Source: Rhizobium sp. AAP43
GTDB taxonomy: Bacteria > Pseudomonadota > Alphaproteobacteria > Rhizobiales > Rhizobiaceae
Direction of reading: 5' to 3'
DNA length: 64,000 nucleotides
Assembly: GCF_001296045.1 (NCBI RefSeq)
Contig: NZ_LJHS01000004.1
Coordinates: 242,794-306,793, forward strand
Shown here: positions 1 to 8,713 of the stretch, piece after piece
Position numbering within the stretch: the first letter of the stretch is position 1
How the letters are laid out: each line of letters begins with the position of its first letter
Translations under genes and position numbers: made by a program
Notes under the pieces: generated by a model
What the model was told of the DNA's origin: nothing
Database searches by the model: none
The model's input: the letters and a program-made list of their open reading frames with translations, nothing else

Positions 1-1
1 G

Positions 2-322
2 CTGTCGCTGTTCGGCCCGGCCTTCCTCTCGGCCTATCCCTGCCTGCTGCTGCTGGGCCTTGCCTATATCCTGCGCGGCGCCACCGGCCAGGCCGCCGAA
101 TTGCTGATGGTGCAGGGCCGCTACCGGCTCAACTTCGTGATGGCGGCTGGCTCGATCACCGCTGCCGTCGTCTTCGTCATCCTGCTGGTCCCCGTCCTCG
201 GCATCCTCGGCGCCGCCCTCGCCATGGCCCTCGTCCAGCTCCTGCGCCTCGTCCTCGGCACCTGGCTGATCTATCGCAAGACCGGCTACTGGGTCCTGGT
301 CCGGCCCTTCCGGCGGGGGTGA
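2..322 (+). CDS. Polysaccharide flippase-like membrane protein, C-terminal part
   Basis: The reading frame is open from the window edge and ends at a TGA at 320-322, so only the last 106 or so residues are visible. They hold hydrophobic segments, a conserved-looking 'GILGAALAMALVQLLRLVLG' stretch and a short basic cytoplasmic tail. This fits the last membrane helices of an MATE/Wzx-like oligosaccharide flippase or polysaccharide biosynthesis protein, which would move lipid-linked sugars across the inner membrane. The family call rests on style only because the diagnostic N-terminal part lies outside the window. Confidence 0.6.
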   Translation: MSLFGPAFLSAYPCLLLLGLAYILRGATGQAAELLMVQGRYRLNFVMAAGSITAAVVFVILLVPVLGILGAALAMALVQLLRLVLGTWLIYRKTGYWVLVRPFRRG

Positions 323-325
323 TAC

Positions 326-628
326 TCAAACCAGTGCGACGGAAAGCGATCGCCCAACAGCCGAGGCAGCCTTTACCAGAGTATCGAGTTGAATCCTGTC
401 ATTTGAAGGGTCCAGCAGGCGTCCCAACTGCGTCGCACTTGTTTTCATGCGACGCGCCATTTCGGACTTGGAAATGCCCTGGACACGCATTTCCTGCTCA
501 ATCTGCAGCACGAGCACACGCTTGATCGCGACGGCGGTCACCGCATCGTAAAGTCCTTCTGCGTGGAGAAAGCTGTCGAAGCTTTCCCCAATATGCGGGT
601 TTCCGTCATCGTGCATGGCGTTGGACAT
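326..628 (-). CDS. XRE-family antitoxin (HigA-like)
   Basis: A 100-residue protein whose second half is a helix-turn-helix of XRE type (about residues 53-95, with the 'GISKSEMARRMKTSATQLGR' recognition region). The start overlaps the end of the upstream toxin gene by 23 bp, and an internal ATG at 616 is an alternative start. Toxin-first order with an XRE antitoxin behind it is the HigBA arrangement. The antitoxin would bind the toxin and repress the shared promoter. The residues before the HTH are acidic and probably contact the toxin. Confidence 0.8.
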   Translation of the reverse strand: MSNAMHDDGNPHIGESFDSFLHAEGLYDAVTAVAIKRVLVLQIEQEMRVQGISKSEMARRMKTSATQLGRLLDPSNDRIQLDTLVKAASAVGRSLSVALV

Positions 629-971
629 CCTTCATCCTTGCAATGGCAAGCTTCAATTCCTTGTCCGGTGTTTTCTGTGTCTTCTTTTCAAACCCATGCA
701 GCAGAACCATCCGGCCTTCGGAGAGGCAGAAGAAGACCCGTGCAATCCTGCCCGTAGCAAGCGAGGACCGCACCTCGAACAGTCCTTTTACTCTCGTGAT
801 CGCTGCGCATTTTGGCATGCCGACCGGCCAGGCATACTCCAATGTGGCGATATCCTCGCCAATTGCCTTGCGGTCTGCGATGGCCAGCGACGGCAACCAT
901 TCCCGTACAGGTCTTTTGCCCGTGTCGGAAACATAGAAAAAAGCCTGCACGACTTTTGCCGGAGCAATCAC
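606..971 (-). CDS. RelE/HigB-type toxin (phage-derived Gp49-like)
   Basis: A 121-residue basic protein starting at a GTG, with a GAGG ribosome-binding sequence just upstream on the minus strand. The order 'REWLPSLAIADRKAIGEDI' then 'LFEVRSSLATGRIARVFFCL' then 'LLHGFEKKTQKTPDKELKLA' is the standard layout of the Gp49-like branch of the RelE/HigB superfamily. These proteins cleave mRNA at the ribosome. The conserved Arg in 'GRIARVF' and the 'F-KK-Q-TP' motif are present, so the toxin looks intact. It is co-transcribed with the overlapping XRE antitoxin. Confidence 0.82.
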   Translation of the reverse strand: MIAPAKVVQAFFYVSDTGKRPVREWLPSLAIADRKAIGEDIATLEYAWPVGMPKCAAITRVKGLFEVRSSLATGRIARVFFCLSEGRMVLLHGFEKKTQKTPDKELKLAIARMKDVQRHAR

Positions 972-974
972 ACT

Positions 975-1052
975 CTACCTCAAAAGATATACCTTGCAAG
1001 GTAGGGGTGTTATTGTTCTTCTGATGGAGCTACCTCAAGATGCAATCTTGAG
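975..1052. promoter_or_regulatory. Operator/promoter region of the HigBA-type pair
   Basis: Three repeat elements sit directly upstream of the toxin start. TACCTTGCAAGGTA at 990-1003 is a perfect 14-bp palindrome. CTCAAGAT/ATCTTGAG at 1034-1041 and 1045-1052 is an 8-bp inverted repeat around a 3-base spacer. CTACCTCAA occurs as a direct repeat at 975-983 and 1030-1038. This is the expected position for autoregulatory binding of the XRE antitoxin or toxin-antitoxin complex. Function is inferred. Confidence 0.6.
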
Positions 1053-1084
1053 TGGTGTTGCGTTGCCGGTCAACACCATTCCCC

Positions 1085-1744
1085 TCACTCCACCTCCGCC
1101 AGCCGCTTGGCCCACATCGCCTTGAACGCGGGCCGGCCTTGCATGCGGGCGAGCCATTCTGCCGTTTTCGGATGCTGGTCGAGCAGTGGCTGCCAGGGCT
1201 GTGCATAGCGCACGATCTCGGCGAGATTGATGTCCGCCACGGTGAAACGGTCGCCCACGGCATAGGCATGGCTTGAGAAATGCTTCTCCAGCACGCCGAA
1301 GGGGCGGGCAAGCAACCGGGCTGCGGCTTTTGCCTCTGCCTGTCCGGCATCGGTGGAAAGCCGGCCGCTGGAATTGGAGACGGAAATCCGCAGCGCATCG
1401 CTCTCGATCGAGGTCGCGGCAAACAGCGTCCATTGCAGCATCTGAGCGTCTTCGGTGAGATCCTGCGGCCCAAGCGGCCCGCCATACTTCTTTGCCACGT
1501 AAAGCGTCTGCGCCAGCGACTCGTTGAGCACGAAGCCGTCGTCCTCGATGGTCGGGATGCTGCCCATCGGGTTGATCGCGAGGAATTCCGGCGAATGGGT
1601 GTTGAGCCGCACACCCGGCGCCTTGGGGTCGTCAAGCTTGTAGGCCTGAAGAACCGGCACGAGTTCGAAGGGCAGGCCCAGCTCCTCGAGCAGCCAGAGA
1701 ATGCGCGTCGCACGCGACTTGTAGACGCCGTAGATTTTCAGCAT
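1085..1744 (-). CDS. Glutathione S-transferase family protein
   Basis: A 219-residue protein of normal GST length. Residues 1-80 form the thioredoxin-like N-terminal domain, with 'NPMGSIPTIEDDGFVLNESLA' containing the cis-Pro and the Glu-Ser pair that binds the glutathione gamma-glutamyl group. The remainder is the all-helical C-terminal domain with the conserved 'FTVADINLAEIV' N-capping motif. It likely conjugates or reduces electrophiles with glutathione in the cytoplasm, but the substrate cannot be told from sequence. It appears to be a single-gene unit. Confidence 0.88.
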   Translation of the reverse strand: MLKIYGVYKSRATRILWLLEELGLPFELVPVLQAYKLDDPKAPGVRLNTHSPEFLAINPMGSIPTIEDDGFVLNESLAQTLYVAKKYGGPLGPQDLTEDAQMLQWTLFAATSIESDALRISVSNSSGRLSTDAGQAEAKAAARLLARPFGVLEKHFSSHAYAVGDRFTVADINLAEIVRYAQPWQPLLDQHPKTAEWLARMQGRPAFKAMWAKRLAEVE

Positions 1745-2030
1745 TCCTCTCTCCCCAATTGATAGATGTGCAGGCTAGCCTCGGCGAGCCTGTGCGAAAA
1801 GCCGTATCTGCGTGAAGCGGTCATGAAATTCCTTGATGGTCGCGCGGTTGACAGAAGGATGCGCCGGGTCCTATGCAGAAGGTCCAGGGTCTGCAGTCCA
1901 CCCAGGCGTCACCGCCCCAGAAGGGGAGCTAAACCTGCCATTTTCTTGTCGACGAAGCTCGTTTTCCCGTGCCCCGTCGGAAGTCGGTGACCACCGGCCT
2001 TGCTGGCTGCCATGCGCACCAGGGCACATC
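1745..2030. other. Intergenic region, no supported gene
   Basis: A region of about 290 bp between the divergent GST and DUF2087 genes. I see no reading frame with credible coding character and no strong hairpin. It presumably holds the two divergent promoters, and an AGGAG ribosome-binding sequence follows at 2031-2035. Confidence 0.5.
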
Positions 2031-2044
2031 AGGAGAAAATGATG

Positions 2045-2596
2045 ATGTCGAGAACACTCCACGCCTTTCAAGCGCCCGATCTGTCGGCGCTGGCCCGCAC
2101 CCTGAAACGCGAGCTTGAGGCCCGGCCCGAACTGCCCGGCCATGTCGAGCTTTTGAACATGCTGACAAAGGCCGTCGGCTACCGCAACTACCAGCACTTC
2201 AAGGCGAGCCGGGCTGCCGAAGACCGGTTGTCGCATCCGCAGGTGGCCGAGCCGGCGCCGGTGATCGATTTCCGCCGGGTGGAACTCACCGCCCGCTGCT
2301 TTGCCGGTACAGACGTGCTGGTCCGCTGGCCGGGCAAACTCAACCAGCAGCAATTGGCAATCTGGGTCATGTGGTCTTTCCTGCCTGCTGGTAGAGACAT
2401 GCCGGAAAAGGCGGTGAACGAGATACTCGCCCGCCATAACGGCTTCGGCGATCACGTTCTCCTGCGCCGGGAGCTGGTAAATATGGGCTTGGTCACCCGC
2501 ACCGTGGATTGCCGGGTCTACCGACGGGTCGAGCGCAAGCCGCCGCCGGATGCGCGGGAACTGATCCGCGTCGTCAAGGCCGCAAGCAGCCGCTGA
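2045..2596 (+). CDS. DUF2087 domain-containing protein
   Basis: About 184 residues. Three consecutive ATGs (2039, 2042, 2045) follow an AGGAG at 2031-2035, and the second or third gives the best spacing. The C-terminal 70 or so residues ('FLPAGRDMPEKAVNEILARH' through 'LLRRELVNMGLVTRTVDCRVYRR') match the DUF2087 pattern seen in small bacterial proteins and at the C-terminus of some ArsR-like regulators. The N-terminal part resembles a short helical segment ('LVNMLTKAVGYRNYQHFKA'-like) often fused to this domain. DNA binding is possible but unproven. Confidence 0.78.
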   Translation: MSRTLHAFQAPDLSALARTLKRELEARPELPGHVELLNMLTKAVGYRNYQHFKASRAAEDRLSHPQVAEPAPVIDFRRVELTARCFAGTDVLVRWPGKLNQQQLAIWVMWSFLPAGRDMPEKAVNEILARHNGFGDHVLLRRELVNMGLVTRTVDCRVYRRVERKPPPDARELIRVVKAASSR

Positions 2597-2629
2597 CTGT
2601 GCCTGGCCGGGAGCATTCCCGGCCAGGCC

Positions 2630-4465
2630 TCAGCCGTAGCAGCGACGCCCGAAACGGCTTTCGACGAAATCCTTCCAGCCGGGATGATAGCCGCCGCCTT
2701 CGCGCAGAAGCTGGAGTGCCCTGTCGCGGTGCAGTGGTCGGGAGAAGAAGTAACCCTGGCCTCCCTTGCAATCGAGCCCAAGCAGATGTTCGGCCTGCTG
2801 TTCTTCTTCGATGCCCTCGGCGATGACCCACATGCCGAGGCCTTCGGCAATGTCGAGCAGACCTTGCGTGATGACGCTGCCGCCGCCGGCATCGAACAGA
2901 CGTTGGACAAAGCGGCGATCAATCTTGAGAATATCGACCGGCACCGTCAACAGATGCGTCAGCGATGCGAAACCGGTGCCGAAGTCGTCGAGCGCCACCT
3001 TGATGCCGAGATTGCGCAGGCGGCGGATTTCATCCGCGACAACCCCGTCCTTTTGCGTCAGGTAGACGGATTCGGTCACCTCGGCGACGATCATGGACGG
3101 CGCCATGCCATTGTCTTTGCACGCGGAGGCGATCCGTTCCGTCAGCCTCCCGCGATGGAAGTCCGCGGCAGTCAGATTGAAGCCGATCCGGGAAAATGCG
3201 AGCCCCTCGCGCGCCCATTGTCCACCATCGCGCGTGATCCGCTCGAGCATCCGGTTGGTGATTTCAATCCCGACATGCGCATCTTTCATCGCCTCATAGA
3301 ATTGTGCGGCCTCGATCAGGCGACCGTCCGGAGCCGTCATGCGACAGAGCGATTCAAAGCCCAGAATGCGGCCGGTGGAGAGTTCGATCACTGGCTGGTA
3401 ATGCGCATCGATCCGGTCGTCGCGTAGCGCCTGGTCGACCTCGCGCACAGCGCGGAAACGCTCGAAGATGGCGCTTCCAAGGCCTGGGACATATTCAACG
3501 AACTGCCCGCGCGCGCTCTCCTTGGCGTGGTAAAGGGCGTAATCCGCATTCTGGCGCACCTGGTCCGGGCTGAGCTCCCGATCGGCGCGCGCGCCGCCAA
3601 GCGTGGCCTTGGGATAGATCAGGTGTCCCGAGCAATCGGCCGGGCTTTTGATCGCAGCGATGAGATCTTCGGCCAGCCGGTCCAGATCGGTTTCGGCAAG
3701 ACAGGGCACGATGATGGCGAATTCGTCGCCGCCGAGGCGGAACGCCATGCCGGGATCGCAGCGTTCTGCGATGCGCAGCCCGGCGGTACGGATGAGGTCG
3801 TCGCCTGCCGCGTGACCGAAGGTATCGTTGACCATTTTCAGATTGTCGAGGTCGAGCAGCACCAGCGCCCAGTTCTGCTCGCGCCGGGCAATCTCGGTGA
3901 TCGTCTCGTTGAACCGGCTGCGGTTGGGCAATCCGGTCAGGCCATCCGTCTCGGCAAGCTTGCGCCGTTCCGCCAGACGCTGGTCGCGCTCGATGGCGAT
4001 GGCGCAGAGATGCACGCTGGCGGCAACCAGATTGTGCTCAACGGCCGAGGGGCCGCGCGTGTTGCGATAGTAGAAGCCGAAGGTGCCGAGCACCTTACCG
4101 GAGCCGATGATCGGCGTCGACCAGCAGGCCTTGAGCCCGAGAGGCAGGACGAGACCCTTGTACGGCACCCAAAATGCATGTGTTGCAATATCCGTGACAA
4201 TCACGGGCGCGCCATTGTAGGCGGCTGTGCCGCAGGAGCCCACCCCGGGGCCGATCTGGATTCCGTCAATCGCCTGAGCATATTCGAGCGGCAGGGACGG
4301 ACCCGACAGATGGCGAAGGCGGTTCTCGTCATCAAGCAGCAGAACCGAGCAGACAATGTCGTCGGCCATGTCCTCGACGGAACGGCAGAGAAAATCGACG
4401 ACCTCTGCCAGGGGCTGGCCCTTGGCGATCATTTCCAGGATTTTGTTCTGCAGCGTCAGCAGCAT
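2630..4465 (-). CDS. GAF-GGDEF-EAL cyclic-di-GMP signalling protein
   Basis: A 611-residue cytoplasmic protein with no membrane segment. A GAF sensor spans about 10-165 ('GPGVGSCGTAAY', 'ACWSTPI'). A GGDEF domain covers 170-330 with an intact GGDEF at 245-249 but no RxxD inhibitory site in the usual place. An EAL domain spans about 345-590. The EAL signature reads ESL, but the other metal and catalytic positions ('FNLTAAD', 'AEVTES', 'ALDDFGTGFASL', 'LKIDRRF', 'AEGIEE') are retained, so phosphodiesterase activity is plausible. It is therefore probably bifunctional or switchable. The start has no clear ribosome-binding site, so an upstream start is possible. Confidence 0.9.
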   Translation of the reverse strand: MLLTLQNKILEMIAKGQPLAEVVDFLCRSVEDMADDIVCSVLLLDDENRLRHLSGPSLPLEYAQAIDGIQIGPGVGSCGTAAYNGAPVIVTDIATHAFWVPYKGLVLPLGLKACWSTPIIGSGKVLGTFGFYYRNTRGPSAVEHNLVAASVHLCAIAIERDQRLAERRKLAETDGLTGLPNRSRFNETITEIARREQNWALVLLDLDNLKMVNDTFGHAAGDDLIRTAGLRIAERCDPGMAFRLGGDEFAIIVPCLAETDLDRLAEDLIAAIKSPADCSGHLIYPKATLGGARADRELSPDQVRQNADYALYHAKESARGQFVEYVPGLGSAIFERFRAVREVDQALRDDRIDAHYQPVIELSTGRILGFESLCRMTAPDGRLIEAAQFYEAMKDAHVGIEITNRMLERITRDGGQWAREGLAFSRIGFNLTAADFHRGRLTERIASACKDNGMAPSMIVAEVTESVYLTQKDGVVADEIRRLRNLGIKVALDDFGTGFASLTHLLTVPVDILKIDRRFVQRLFDAGGGSVITQGLLDIAEGLGMWVIAEGIEEEQQAEHLLGLDCKGGQGYFFSRPLHRDRALQLLREGGGYHPGWKDFVESRFGRRCYG

Positions 4466-4723
4466 GGGGGTGTTCTGCGTTGTTGCGTAACCCAGTGAAC
4501 CACCACTCGTATGAATTATCGGTTACGAATATCCGAAAAAACGAATGTTGGTTAGCGGTCACATAGGCGCGGCGTCGCACCTTTCCAGTGGCTGCCCGTT
4601 TATGTCTGCTCCTGGTGCATCTGAATTTCGCTTCGACTGAGGCCGGTTTGCGCCAGATCAAGGAACGCGCCGTCTCCTTGGCTAATGTGATCACCAACTA
4701 AAGGAAAGTTTGGAGCCACGATC

Positions 4724-4927
4724 ATGCTGCGCCTGACAGCCGTCCTCTACATTCTTGTCGCCAGCGCCGTGGCCGGTGCGGCGGTGATCACGGTTCTGAC
4801 GCTTGATCTGCGCGAGGGCTGGCAGATCGGCAGTGCCTTTGGCGCTGGCCTCGTGATCGCCATTCCGATTGCTGCCTTGCTCGGGCGCAAGATCTACAAC
4901 GAACTCAACGGACCGAAAGCGGTCTGA
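4724..4927 (+). CDS. Small two-helix inner-membrane protein
   Basis: A 67-residue protein with two predicted membrane helices (about residues 5-26 and 35-53) and a short charged tail. Proteins of this pattern ('MLRLTAVLYILVASAVAGA') are common in Rhizobiales and Rhodobacterales and are often mislabelled CTP synthetase in databases. It is far too short and hydrophobic for that enzyme. The ribosome-binding region is AAAGGAAAG near 4701-4709. No function can be assigned. Confidence 0.7.
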   Translation: MLRLTAVLYILVASAVAGAAVITVLTLDLREGWQIGSAFGAGLVIAIPIAALLGRKIYNELNGPKAV

Positions 4928-5106
4928 CGCCAAGTTTCGGCATGGGACAAATCCATTCTCTCGGTCTCGGCGGAGGAGGAGGGAGCAGAAGATGTCCCGT
5001 GACGACCGGCCGGCATTTTCTCGGGGGAGGGAGTGCCGGCCGGGTCTTATTCCCAGCCTCGCCAGTCAACCAAACAGGGATTGGCCAGGGCCACAGGCAC
5101 CCCGCT

Positions 5107-5673
5107 TTAGCGGGTCTCGTCCTCTTCAAAGCGGACGAATTTGGCTTCCAGCCCTTCGGTGAAGCGCATGTATAGCCGCGCGAACGTCTCGATCTCCTCG
5201 TCGCTCCATCCGGCGGTCGCTTCGGTGATCGTTTCCCGCTTGATCGCCTCGATCTGCTCCACCACGTCACGCCCCGCAGCGGTGACCCGCAACAGGCTGC
5301 GTCGCCCATCCTGTTGAGAGGCTGCCCGTTCCAGAAGCCCCTGCCGGACCAGATCAGCCACGATCCGGCTGCCGCGCGAAGGGTCGATCCGCATCTGCTC
5401 GGCAATCAACCCGACGGTTGCTTCCTCCTGGCTGCCAATCCGCTTGATGACGCCGATAGCATCGATGTCGGAGAGTTCAAGCCCCGTGCCCATGCGCTTC
5501 AGCGCCATGCGGCCGATGAAGCGCCGGCCGATCAAAAGCCGCATGCGCGTCATCGCCTGGCCCACTGCGGCAAGGGCGATGCTGCCGCCTGCTGGCGGTG
5601 ACATGGGTTCCGGTGTCTCGCCTTCGGCGTGCGAGGACGCCTGCGGCGTTGGGTGCTTGGACATGGTCTGCAT
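5107..5673 (-). CDS. MarR-family transcriptional regulator
   Basis: A 188-residue winged-helix protein. An unusual Pro-rich 30-residue leader precedes the MarR core. The core shows the helix-turn-helix 'ATVGLIAEQMRIDPSRGSRI' followed by the wing 'RAASQQDGRRSLLRVTAAGR'. ATGs at 5673 and 5664 are both possible starts. It is divergent from the DHA2 efflux gene and probably represses it, with the ligand being a drug-like or aromatic compound. A 6-bp inverted repeat lies between the two genes. Confidence 0.85.
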   Translation of the reverse strand: MQTMSKHPTPQASSHAEGETPEPMSPPAGGSIALAAVGQAMTRMRLLIGRRFIGRMALKRMGTGLELSDIDAIGVIKRIGSQEEATVGLIAEQMRIDPSRGSRIVADLVRQGLLERAASQQDGRRSLLRVTAAGRDVVEQIEAIKRETITEATAGWSDEEIETFARLYMRFTEGLEAKFVRFEEDETR

Positions 5674-5729
5674 GGGCGCATCTTAGCAAAACAGGCGCGC
5701 GGAGCAAGCAGAATGCATGCGTTCAGCAA

Positions 5730-5748
5730 ATATGTGCTATTGACATAT
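5730..5748. promoter_or_regulatory. Probable MarR operator
   Basis: ATATGT at 5730-5735 and ACATAT at 5743-5748 form a perfect inverted repeat with a 7-base spacer, which contains TTGAC-like sequence. It lies between the divergent MarR and MFS genes. Its size and AT-rich character fit a MarR dimer site, but this is inferred. Confidence 0.55.
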
Positions 5749-5793
5749 AAATGCGAGAGGCACATTTTGACGGGGTACAGGAGCCCCCGATCC

Positions 5794-7395
5794 ATGACCA
5801 AGCCGCACAGCGCCGCACCAGCCGGCCCCGAACCCCGTTTTGAACCGCATCCCGGAGCCGTTGCCGCAGCGCTAGGAGAGCCGGCCCCTCTGGTCAGCGA
5901 TCCGAGGCTGCGCCTCTTCGTCTATCTCTTGCTGATGTCGTCCATGTTCATGGCAACGCTGGACAACCAGATCGTCTCGACGGCGCTGCCGACCATTGTC
6001 GGGGAGTTCGGCAAGCTTGAACTGTTCGGCTGGGTCGGTTCGGCCTATCTCCTGACCACCAGCGCCGTCATGCCGCTCTATGGCAAGCTCGGCGATCTCT
6101 TTGGCCGCAAATACGTGATCATGGCGGCGATTGCGATCTTCACCGTGGGCTCCCTCATCTGCGGTCTGGCTGTTTCCATGGAAACCCTGATTGCAGCCCG
6201 CGTCCTGCAAGCCCTCGGCGGCGGCGGCATCATGGTCTCGATCTTCTCGATCAATGCCGATCTCTTCGCCCCGCGCGAACGCGCCCGCTACCAGAGCTAT
6301 TCGAGCCTGGTGCTGATGGCCTCCGGCGCGCTCGGCCCGGTGCTCGGCGGCACTTTGTCGGATCTCTTCGGCTGGCGCTCGATCTTCCTCGTCAACCTGC
6401 CGATCGGCCTTGCGGTTCTGCTCGGTCTTGGCCTGCTTCTGCCCTATCGCAAGCCGGACCGCCGCCCTGAGATCGATTATGCCGGCGCGCTGCTTCTGGC
6501 CGGTGCCGTCGCCTCCATCGTCTTCTGGGCCGATAGCAGCCAGATCTTCGGTTCGCTCATCGCCTGGAAAAGCCTTGGGGTCGTCGCCTTCGGTACCCTC
6601 TGCGCTGTCGGCTGGGTGCTGGTCGAGCGCCGCGCCGCCGAACCCGTCGTGCCGCTCTCGCTCTTTGCCAAGCCGACGATCAGCCTGCTTCTGATCATCT
6701 CCATCGTCTCGGGCGCGATCGGCATCGGCTCGGTCAATTACATCGCGCTCTTCCTGCAAACCACGACGGGCCTGTCGCCCTCCATGGCCGGCCTGCTCTT
6801 CATCGCCACGACCGGCGGCATTGCCACCGGTTCCATCGCGGCCGGCCGGGTGATCGCAAGAACGGGCTATTACAAACCCTTCTCCATCGCCTCGACGGCG
6901 CTTGGCGTCATAAGCCTTGGCATCTTCTCGTTCCTGCATGCCGGAACCCCGCTCGTCGTCATCGCGCTGGTCATGCTGCTGCAAGGCTTCGGCATCGGCA
7001 TCGGCCAGCAGGTGCCGGTCATCGGCGTGCAGAACGCGGCCTTGAGGCGCGATGTCGGCGCCGCCACCGGCACGGTGACGCTGACCCGCATGGGCGGTGC
7101 GGCGATTGCGATCTCCATCTACGGCGCCATTGTTTCCTCAGGCCTCGCCCATGTCTCGATTGCCCTGCCGGACGGCGTGGATTTCCGCGAACTGACCCCG
7201 CAGATCCTCGCCTCGTTGCCAGAGGCGTCGCAGGCCCTTGTCGCAAATGCCTATTCGGATGCTTTCGTGCCGCTGTTCATGACAGCATCGGGCCTCATGT
7301 TGATCGGCCTCATCGCAGCGCTCTTCCTGCCCAATATCCGCCTGCCACGGGCCGAGGAGCGTCCGTCCCTCAAGGCTGAAACACTGGCAGAGTAA
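5794..7395 (+). CDS. MFS drug exporter, DHA2 (14-helix) family
   Basis: About 533 residues from the ATG at 5794, which has ACAGGAG upstream. The frame is open further upstream, but that part overlaps the operator and reads as non-coding. Motif A 'GKLGDLFGRKYVI' follows helix 2, motif C-like 'ALGPVLGGTLSDLFGWRSIFLVNLPIG' lies at helix 5, and 'LDNQIVSTALPTI' at helix 1 is the DHA2 motif D1. It is expected to export toxic compounds using the proton gradient. The C-terminus overlaps the histidine kinase gene tail to tail by 26 bp. Confidence 0.92.
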   Translation: MTKPHSAAPAGPEPRFEPHPGAVAAALGEPAPLVSDPRLRLFVYLLLMSSMFMATLDNQIVSTALPTIVGEFGKLELFGWVGSAYLLTTSAVMPLYGKLGDLFGRKYVIMAAIAIFTVGSLICGLAVSMETLIAARVLQALGGGGIMVSIFSINADLFAPRERARYQSYSSLVLMASGALGPVLGGTLSDLFGWRSIFLVNLPIGLAVLLGLGLLLPYRKPDRRPEIDYAGALLLAGAVASIVFWADSSQIFGSLIAWKSLGVVAFGTLCAVGWVLVERRAAEPVVPLSLFAKPTISLLLIISIVSGAIGIGSVNYIALFLQTTTGLSPSMAGLLFIATTGGIATGSIAAGRVIARTGYYKPFSIASTALGVISLGIFSFLHAGTPLVVIALVMLLQGFGIGIGQQVPVIGVQNAALRRDVGAATGTVTLTRMGGAAIAISIYGAIVSSGLAHVSIALPDGVDFRELTPQILASLPEASQALVANAYSDAFVPLFMTASGLMLIGLIAALFLPNIRLPRAEERPSLKAETLAE

Positions 7396-8713
7396 CAAGG
7401 ATCTCGGCGCCGCCACCCTCGGCGGCGGCGATTTCTACCTCGCCGTCATGCGCCTCGACCAGGGCCTTGACGATGGAAAGCCCAAGCCCCGCGCCGCCGG
7501 TCTGGCGGGCGCGGGAGGGTTCGCCGCGCATGAAGGGCTCCAGCAGCAGAAGTCGTTGATCGGCTGCAATGCCCGGACCGTTGTCGCGGACGGCAATCAC
7601 CGCCGTCTCGCCCCGGCGCATCAGGCGCACCTCGGCGCGGTCGCCATATTTCACCGCGTTTTCGACCAGATTGGCGAGGATGCGGGCCAGCGCCAGCCGA
7701 TCCGCCAGCACCGGAACTTCGGCCGCACCCGGATCGGCAAGCGTCACCGCCAGGCCGGCGCGCTGGAGCTCGGCGACATCGGTCTTCAGCCAGTCTCCAA
7801 GGTCGAGCAGCTCCCGATCCAGGCTGCCATGGCCGGCGCGGGCGCTCAAAAGCGCATCGTCCAGCAGCCGGATCATGTCCTCGATATCCTTGATCGCCCG
7901 CTCGCGGTCGCGCGCCTCCGGGATCGCCTCGACCCTGAGCCTCAGCCGCGTCGCAAAGCTGCGCACATCGTGCTGCACGCCGGAAATCAGCGTCAACCGG
8001 CTCGCCATCAGCACCTGCAACCGGTCCTGCATCCGTCCAAAAGCCTCGATCAGCGCCCGCACATCGGGTGTCCGACCCTTGACCGAAGGAAGCGGGATCG
8101 GCGGGCCGGAGAGATCCATCCGGTCGGCCGCCTGGGCGAGCCGCGTCAGCGGGCGGATCTCGATCTGCACGAGGATCAGGATCAGAAGCGCAATCAGCGT
8201 GCCGAGAAAACCGGCCCCGAGCCCGACTGGCATGCCGAAGAGATTGGCGGCATAAGGCGGGCGGCTGAGCGCCACAAGCACGGTCGCCTCGTCGATCCGG
8301 ATCTGGAATTCCAGCGGCACGGCAACAGACCCGACGCGCCGTGAGAGCGCCTTGCGGCGAAGCGCCGAGGCGTCGGTCCGGATGCTCAGGAGCCGATCGC
8401 CAAGCGTGGCACGATAGGCCGTAAATTCCGGCCGCAGGCGGAGGTTCTCATCCGTCGCCAGGGGCGGCAAGGTCGCCGCATCGACCAGAGAGAGCGATAA
8501 GGTCGGCGAGCCGGCGGCAGCCAGCACCGTCCCCCGCGCCGCATCCGGCACGCCCTGAAGCAGGGTCACGAGTGCTGCTAGGCGGGCGGGATCCGGCGCG
8601 GTTTCTGTCTCGGCCCGATTGCGATAAAGCGCCGAAAGAATGGTCAGCCACAGCACCAGCAGCGCGCAAATGCCGATGGCAGCGATCCGTGCGGAAAGCC
8701 CAAGCCGGCCCAT
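7370..8713 (-). CDS. Sensor histidine kinase (OmpR/EnvZ type)
   Basis: About 447 residues from an ATG at 8713 that overlaps the regulator stop by one base (TGATG). An in-frame ATG at 8737 also exists. There is one helix near the N-terminus, a periplasmic loop of about 130 residues, a second helix ('GAGFLGTLIALLILILVQI'), then HAMP. The H-box reads 'SGVQHDVRSFATRLRLRVEA', the N-box 'LVENAVKYG', and the G-boxes 'DNGPGIA' and 'GGAGLGLSIVKALVEAHDG'. All catalytic boxes are intact. It phosphorylates the regulator encoded directly upstream. Confidence 0.93.
   Translation of the reverse strand: MGRLGLSARIAAIGICALLVLWLTILSALYRNRAETETAPDPARLAALVTLLQGVPDAARGTVLAAAGSPTLSLSLVDAATLPPLATDENLRLRPEFTAYRATLGDRLLSIRTDASALRRKALSRRVGSVAVPLEFQIRIDEATVLVALSRPPYAANLFGMPVGLGAGFLGTLIALLILILVQIEIRPLTRLAQAADRMDLSGPPIPLPSVKGRTPDVRALIEAFGRMQDRLQVLMASRLTLISGVQHDVRSFATRLRLRVEAIPEARDRERAIKDIEDMIRLLDDALLSARAGHGSLDRELLDLGDWLKTDVAELQRAGLAVTLADPGAAEVPVLADRLALARILANLVENAVKYGDRAEVRLMRRGETAVIAVRDNGPGIAADQRLLLLEPFMRGEPSRARQTGGAGLGLSIVKALVEAHDGEVEIAAAEGGGAEILVTLPVFQP

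Noticed and set aside
7448..8344. Plus-strand frame of 298 codons opposite the histidine kinase
   Set aside because: Antisense shadow of a kinase with intact H, N and G boxes.
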